Source: Trema orientale (lineage: Eukaryota; Streptophyta; Magnoliopsida; Rosales; Cannabaceae). Taken from it: a stretch of 64,000 nt of DNA. The DNA is taken from contig JXTC01000491.1 of NCBI GenBank assembly GCA_002914845.1, forward strand, positions 121,291 to 185,290. The letters are read 5' to 3'. Each line of letters opens with the position of its first letter. Within the stretch, counting starts at the first letter, position 1. Positions 58,396-64,000 of the stretch are shown piece by piece. The notes beneath the pieces are model-generated. The model did no database searches, was not told the origin of the DNA, and saw only the letters and a list, made by a program, of their open reading frames with translations. Position numbers and translations under genes: made by a program.

Positions 58396-60835
58396 TCAGC
58401 AAAATTCAGAGAATACCGGCAATCTCTCTGTGGCACGGCCAGAAAGAACCCCGTCAATGTATGTGATAACACTTTCTCTTGATGGAGATTTCTCGGTCAA
58501 GGAAGAACGTGGCAGAGTAACCTCGATACCATCATCTTGAGGGCACCAGTCCCTTGAGGCTATGACAGAATTGAGGGTGTTTCTTGATGTGGTGGATGAG
58601 GCTGTTCGGGTTGGTGTCATAATCTGAGGAAAGCTGGAGCTTGGGCTATAGAAGCATTGTCCTGAGCTAATGTTGTGCCAGCTCATTTGTGCCTAGACAT
58701 AACAGAAAAACATAGGAATGTGGAAAAATAAGATTCTCAAATAGAACAAGTAGAGTTAATAATAATGGTTAGCTCTTAATTATCTGCTAATGATTAGTCA
58801 CCTCAGTTCTGTTCTTCGTGCTCAAACGACTTGGACGGAGGTTTTCTTTTCCATGAGCAACCTGTTAACCAAAACCAATTTATCAATGTAACATTACAGC
58901 AACTGTCTTAATGTGATAAGACCTGTCAACCAAAATTCAAACTGCGAATGACGTAGAAGTCCAAGAGAGAAAAGAAAGGAGAACATGAAGATAGGAAGAT
59001 AGAGAAGATCAAAATTCAGAGAGAGAAAGATAACAATAGATAGATATTTCATTCATTCGTAGTCTTTAATTCGTACACCTAGGCCTATTTAAAGATAGGC
59101 AAATAAACACAATAAGATACTTACACAAATGCAATCGGGAAAGTTATTTCAATTGGAAAACTAATTCTAAGAATTTAAAGCATAATCAACCTTCAATTAC
59201 TTATATAAAATAAAAACTAATATCCTAAAATATCCTAATTAATAGTAATAACAATAGAAATTCCTAATTTATTCTATTAACCTTTCTCTTCACAGAGAAA
59301 GGCTTCTTATGGGGAAAACGAATCACCATAACACACACACACAAACAAAAACAAAAAACAAAACAAAACAAAACAAAACTTCCAAACTCTAATGTAGTGA
59401 TAAGGAGATACAGCACCAAGAAAGAGGTTTTTCAAAACAGAAAAGGGCCGAAAGCCAGCAAAGTAAATGAAAAGAGAACCAAAAAAACAAGTCTTTTATG
59501 CCCCCCACAAAAATTCTCAGCTCCTTAGACATTGCAATCTAGCCTAAACTTTAAGAAGAAAATGGACCAGATACATAATTCTTTCGCTAATATCTCCATT
59601 GATTAAGGGTACTAAGCATACCCCCATGGTAATACGAAATATGCATCACTATAATAAATAAGTGACTAAATTTTAGAAGTTTAGCCAATTTCAAAGTTAA
59701 AACAGAGATCCAGAGCTTGAAGTTTTAGTTTATTTTCCTAGAAAAAGAAGAGTCAACAAGAGATCTGGCAAATGTATCGATAGATTCATGAAGTAAAGAT
59801 CTAAAACTGACCAGTTCTGAGCCGAAGTACACTTTCGTAATTTTGATATTTTTGTTACAATGCCTCTTCTTTAATTCTCATGTCTCCACAATTACAAAAA
59901 TATATCTTGCTTGTACCAACTAGAACAAACACCAGAAAAGCCGATTCTTCTTCTTCTTTTTATTTTTTTTTCTATAGGAAACAGAAACAAGAAAAGCTGA
60001 TTCTTGATCTTGTTTTCTTCTACTGAAAGCCGGAAACAGTAATAATTTTCCCTAGAAGTAATATCTTATCACAAATTAGGAACAAAAGATCGAATATGAA
60101 GATATAATTAAACCATTCAAAGTTGAAGACCCTGTATTGAATGTCATATGGCCAAACTACCTATTCAATGGAGCTTGTTTCTCAGAGCAAAGATAACTAC
60201 GCAGTGAAATAAAACCGGAAATTTTGAAAAATTGAGGGAACAGAGAGAGGGACCTGGCATTTGGAGCTGTAGCGGTTGTTTCCAGAATCTTCACAGGAAT
60301 GGCAAATCTCCGACTTGTACTTGTTAACAGACGAAGCCGAAGAAGAAGAAGACGAATCAGAAACAGACCTCAAACTCCTTCCTCCTCCGCTGCTGCTAAC
60401 CGGAACACCGTCCATGACTAGAACCTCCTCTCCCGCCACCGCCTTCACTGGTGTCCTGTAAACTCCCGGCGGTGACCGGTCCATCAAGTTCTCCACCCCA
60501 GACAAAGGGGACAACACCGACGGCGATCCAATTCCTCTCGAGACAAATCCACCGCCGCTGCCGCCGTAGTGGTGAAACAGATGGCAGTGCTTGGCGGCAG
60601 AGGCAGGGTCCATCGCTGGATCTCCGGCAAAGGCAAGTTTTCCGGCGATCGGAGATCCATAGTGCCTGAGGATCGACGCGTTCAGGTCGAGATTCTCGGA
60701 ATAGGAATCGAAATTCGGGCTCAATGAACTGGTCTGGTAACGGCCGCTCCCAATCATCAACGGATGCGCCTTCATTCCCGGCGGAACTTTGATCTTCGGC
60801 GTTTTCAAGTACTTGCTGCCATGAAATCCTTCCAT
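58396..60835 (-). CDS. Plant protein with a degenerate CCCH-type zinc finger
   Basis: Three exons on the minus strand: 60835-60254, 58861-58802 and 58692-58396, with GT...AG introns all in phase 0, give 312 residues. Residues 1-165 are low in predicted structure and Ser/Gly/Pro-rich. Residues 174-205 read like a tristetraprolin-type CCCH finger split by intron 1. The spacing C178-x8-N187-x5-C193-x3-H197 is exact, but the second Cys is Asn. KENLRPSR after it corresponds to the usual EELRP lead-out. The C-terminal part has a conserved-looking PSRESVITYIDGVL segment. Intact fingers of this class bind AU-rich RNA; with a ligand missing, zinc binding is uncertain. A 5' untranslated intron (60865-61113) is likely, since CAG|GT and an acceptor CAG frame it. 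The exact family name is not known to me. Confidence 0.8.
59333..59380. repeat. CA and AAAAC microsatellite in intron 1
   Basis: Short CA units are followed by repeats of AAAAC or AAAC, in the first intron of the CCCH-like gene. Confidence 0.8.
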
Positions 60836-60863
60836 GGGAGTACGATTTCACGAGTCGCTGAAC

Positions 60864-61140
60864 CCTGCGTGAAGAGAATCAAAAATCAACTGTTTTCACA
60901 CTCGAATTCAGAGTAAATTATTCGAATTTTTCAATTTCCCGCCCAAAAAAACTCGAAGCGAATTGAATCATCAGAATCGAAAATCAGAGAAATTGTTCTT
61001 CGCTAGAACAAAAATGACGATAGAATCCCGCTGAAAAGGTACATGCACAATCGATTATAGAAGAATCAGTGTAGCAGAATCTATACTTTACATATATGTG
61101 TATATAGATAAACCTGAGATTGGAGATGGAGAGAGGAGAC
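60864..61140 (-). promoter_or_regulatory. Leader exon and 5' untranslated intron of the CCCH-like gene
   Basis: Read on the minus strand, a donor CAG|GTTTAT ends at 61114 and an acceptor CGCAG ends at 60865, 29 bases before the start codon. The exon upstream (about 61114-61140 and beyond) is GA-rich on the plus strand. This is inference from splice-site form only. Confidence 0.5.
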
Positions 61141-61470
61141 TAACAATGGCGGTCGAACTCTCAGGCTGATGATCCGATGTTAGGGCAAGTTTTCCGGAGA
61201 ATCGTTCTGAGAGACTCAAAACCCTTTTCTTTGAAACCCAAGCTCGAAAATCGGAATATGTGTACTGGTTTGGTAATATATACGGTGAGTTGGTTGGGTG
61301 GCTGGGGCCCACTTAAATACTCCAGACAGCTAAAAATTTTGAGAACAAATCCCACTGGACAGAAACACCGCCCAATCTTTTTCGATTTTTGCTTTTTTTT
61401 TTTTTTTTTTGGTTTTTTACATTTGATAAATAATGCCAGGATACTTGTACCACTATCGTGTTAATAATAA

Positions 61471-61641
61471 GGGTCCGTCTACAGTAAGAGCGCCCCTACG
61501 TAGGGTCCTGTCTATTTACCGTTGGATGAGAATCTGTATATAAATAGATTCTCCACAGATTCTCGTTATTCCCCACAGATTCCCATCCAACGATAATTAA
61601 GGCATAACCCTACGTAGGGACACCCCTACCGTAGCCATTCC
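61471..61641. mobile_element. Mutator-like MITE with 10-bp target duplication
   Basis: A 171-base near-palindrome: the arms share CCCTACGTAGGG, CGTTGGATG and GAATCTG in inverted order. It is flanked by TTAATAATAA at 61461-61470 and 61642-61651. A 9-10 bp duplication is characteristic of Mutator-like elements. The terminal bases GGGTCCGTCTAC and GGAATGGCTAC (reverse-complemented right end) are imperfect matches. Confidence 0.8.
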
Positions 61642-61655
61642 TTAATAATAATACT

Positions 61656-61737
61656 AATTTGGTCCTCGAATTTTTAACTTATTAATTTGGTCCTCGAATT
61701 TTTAATTTATTAATTTGGTCTTCGAATTTTTAACTTA
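61656..61737. repeat. 28-base tandem repeat, three copies
   Basis: AATTTGGTCCTCGAATTTTT begins at 61656, 61684 and 61712, a period of 28. The third copy has one change (TTCG for CTCG). Confidence 0.9.
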
Positions 61738-62149
61738 CAAAGTAACAGCCTTTGAATTATGACAGTAATAAATCTTTTGTCATAAGCTGTTAGTTTTTTA
61801 ATATAAAATAATTATGAACAACGTGTATTATTGGGTATTGTCATAATCTCGTTCTCATTCATAGTTACGAAACTATATACTTTGTAGATGACTAATTTTT
61901 ATTAAAAATTTAATAATTTGTGGAAAAAAAAATGGATACTACTACAATAATTGCATAAATCTTAGTAGTGTTAGTATTGTTTTCCAACAATCAATACGTG
62001 TCCTCACCGCCTTCTGTAGCTCTGTCTCTGGCACTAGAACTCGGGGAGAGGGGGAAGGGTGTATGGCGTCACTTATAAGGCACTGCAATGCTTAAGTCAG
62101 TAGAGGCAAAGAGCACGAAGGAAATGATGATTCAGTACACTACATAATG
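61738..62149. other. Intergenic, no gene seen
   Basis: AT-rich sequence between the tandem repeat and the gypsy LTR. Nothing recognised. Confidence 0.4.
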
Positions 62150-62716
62150 TGATATTTATAGATGAAGAGGATTAGGGTTTAGTGGTCCCCTGGCTTGGAC
62201 ACATGTCCTCCCTATAATCACTTGTCATTGCGAGTAATGAGAGCACTATATTTTGTGACAATAGGTGGAGAACCACAAGCAGCTTTTCTGCTGCAGGCCG
62301 CCATTGTAGGTTGGGACCACTTCTTCCCAAATCTATTTCAATATTTTGATAGGCCCCCAATTCGCTTCACCTATGTGAGGCGTGCAAAGAAGGCTTGAAC
62401 GTAAGCAAGGGTAGAAAGGTCTTTTGACATTAGAGGCGTATTGTGCCAGGAAGTAGCGAAGGAATGGCCAGCCTGGGTTCTGTTAGCAATTTGTTAGTTT
62501 GTTAGGATGGGGGTGGGGAAGAGAAAGGAGTATAAGAGAGCTAAGAGAAGGAGAAGGGAGGGGGGGAATATTTCAGTCGTAATTAGAGCTTGCTCTAGGA
62601 GAGTTCAGGCCTCTCGAAAGCCTGCTATCCTTTGTTCTTGATATCAATAAAGTCAAACTTAGAATTCTTCCTTTGTTCAGCTCATTTCTTCTCTGTTTTC
62701 GTACCAATTCCTATCA
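62150..62716 (+). repeat. 5' LTR of the gypsy element
   Basis: The right edge is fixed by CTATCA next to the primer site. The left edge is inferred from TGATA, which forms a 5-base inverted repeat with the TATCA end, giving 567 bases. A TATAAG promoter lies at 62531 and an AATAAA signal at 62646, in the right order for an LTR transcript. Confidence 0.6.
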
Positions 62717-62731
62717 AATTGGTATCAGAGC
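62717..62731 (+). other. Primer binding site (initiator Met-tRNA)
   Basis: AATTGGTATCAGAGC follows the LTR directly, the standard plant Met-tRNA primer site. Confidence 0.9.
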
Positions 62732-62747
62732 ATCACCGGTACTGGGC

Positions 62748-64000
62748 ATGGCAGGAACTACTCATGAAAGCAGGGTTGCACTAGTCGAGGACGAGCTGAA
62801 AACACGAGTTGGACGGCGCAAATCAACAATTGATGATGACCGATCAGCGTTTGGCCACCATCGAGAAGCATATGGAATCACTGTTACTGCACGTTGCCCA
62901 ACAATCGCAAAAAAAACACCATCTCTGGCAGCGATACTCCGCGACCAGCAGGACACGGCGAACCATCCCTGTCCCAGACGACTATGGCTGGGGAATCGAT
63001 ACTCATGGGTCAACGTCCAGAGACTCGACTTTGACGGTTGGAGCTTCCTCTCTTCGATGGCACCAACCCAGACGGCTGGGTCTGTCAAGCCGAGCGCTAT
63101 TTTACGATGCACCAGATGTCAGATCAAGAGTGACTAGCGGCGTCCATCATCAGTCTCGACGGTGATGCCCTGTCCTGGTTTCAGTGGGAGGATAGTCGTC
63201 GGGCGATGCTGAGCTAGGGCGAGCTAAAATGGCAAGTGTTGCAGCGTTTTCGGCCACTCCAGCAAGGATCACTTGTCGAACGTTTTCTGGCCTTGCGACA
63301 AGAGGGCTCGGTTCGAGATTATCGAACTCAATTCGAGATCCTTGCCACCCCGTTAGAGGGCGTTCCTGATTCGGTGTTCATTGGGCAATTTATCTCTGGG
63401 CTCAAAACCGAGATCAAAGCGGAGTTACGCATGACGGAGCTGACTGGCCTCCAAGCGATCATGGATTATGCCCAGAAAATTGAAGCGAAGAACTCACTGC
63501 TCCGTGAGGTGCATGGTTCCACTCCAGGGCGTTCCTCTTACCCTACTTATTATGGGTCCCAGCGGACCACATCCACTGCGACACTCTCACCCCGGTTACC
63601 TCCGATCACATCACCACGGTATAACACGGCTGCCAACCGCACTCCACCCGTCAAGGCCAGCTCAGGTAGCTCTCCTACTAATTTTCGGCGATTAACTGCT
63701 GCTGAGATTCAAACCAAACGAGATAAGGGCTTATGTTTTAAGTGTGACGCCAAGTTTAGCCCTGGGCATGTGTGTAAAAGCAAGGAACTGCAGGTTTTGG
63801 TTCTCAACGACAAGGAGGAAGATGAGGCACCAGACACTTCTCCTACAGAAGACAAACTAGCCCCAGCCAGCGAAGATATTGAGGCGGATAGGGTCGAGAT
63901 ATCCTTGAATTCAGTGGTGGGATTGACTACTCCCCACACCATGAAATTGAAAGGGATTATCAAAGGACATGAGGTGGTTGTGCTCATCGACTGTGGGGCT
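62748..64000 (+). pseudogene. Gag and start of protease of the gypsy element
   Basis: Gag begins MAGTTHESR at 62748. The reading continues in another frame by about 62815 and in a third by about 63040 (ELPLFDGTNPDGW), so at least two frameshifts exist. In-frame stops follow near 63131 (TGA after DQE) and 63211 (TAG after RRAMLS). From there the frame stays open to the edge with VLQRFRPLQQG, RQEGSVRDYRTQFE, PDSVFIGQFISGL (retrotransposon gag domain), a knuckle CFKCDAKFSPGHVC, and VVLIDCGA, the protease active site with Cys where Ser or Thr is usual. Confidence 0.85.

Larger units (their letters stand above)
62150..64000 (+). mobile_element. Ty3-gypsy retrotransposon, 5' part, continuing past the window
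   Basis: It consists of an LTR, a Met-tRNA primer site and a decayed gag-pol start. The gag ends in a CCHC-like knuckle and runs into an aspartic protease at the window edge. The sequence style (LTAAEIQTKRDKGLCFKC, SPGHVCKSKELQVL) is that of plant chromoviruses. The region is richer in GC than the rest of the window. Integrase, reverse transcriptase and the 3' LTR would lie beyond 64000. Confidence 0.85.

Noticed and set aside
62172..62398. Short frames in the gypsy LTR
   Set aside because: They lie between the LTR start and its TATA signal and have no domain.
1..64000. CRISPR array, bacterial defence island or phage-like module
   Set aside because: No regularly spaced identical repeats with unique spacers, no prokaryotic gene layout; spliced genes and plant transposons account for the window.

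Overview
The window is AT-rich plant nuclear DNA, most likely from a eudicot. It has intron-containing genes with GT/AG junctions. It also holds a class III peroxidase of a plant-only subfamily, Ty1-copia and Ty3-gypsy elements primed by initiator Met-tRNA, CACTA elements, tRNA-derived SINEs and several MITEs. I cannot name the species. No bacterial-type operon, CRISPR array or phage feature is present.

Only three host protein genes can be supported, all on the minus strand, and each could be rebuilt exon by exon with phases that match. (1) 3740-9955 encodes a TMEM87/GOST-type seven-transmembrane Golgi protein of 527 residues in five exons. (2) 23754-31277 encodes a secreted class III peroxidase resembling Arabidopsis peroxidase 43, 323 residues in four exons, with a third intron of about 6.2 kb. 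(3) 58396-60835 encodes a 312-residue protein whose only recognisable domain is a CCCH-type zinc finger that has lost its second cysteine. The three genes share no evident pathway.

The rest is mostly transposable elements. 10928 to about 21061 is a Sirevirus-type Ty1-copia element (minus) with gag, pol and an extra env-position ORF. It sits inside a SINE, and its 5' LTR runs into an assembly gap (20747-21233). 21234-22797 is a Ty3-gypsy LTR. The long peroxidase intron holds a SINE-like fragment and a probable solo copia LTR. 32199-39582 is a non-autonomous CACTA element that contains a solo copia LTR (33185-34932) and a second CACTA element (35351-38258). 39699-46075 is a second Sirevirus-like element (plus) with a perfect 5-bp target duplication, which has lost integrase, reverse transcriptase and most of RNase H. 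47642 to about 49261 is a related LTR. About 50180-54957 is a gypsy LTR split by a copia LTR, which is itself split by a truncated LINE. 54999-55614 and 61471-61641 are MITEs. 62150-64000 is the 5' part of another Ty3-gypsy element that runs off the window.

No convincing new gene system was found. The least explained signal is a short dyad, TGTTRYAACA, that recurs in the LTRs, coding part and 3' non-coding part of the 39.7-46.1 kb element and in its relative at 47.6-49.3 kb. A second theme is that premature stops in both Sirevirus-like elements fall mostly at tryptophan codons, as expected from deamination of methylated cytosine.
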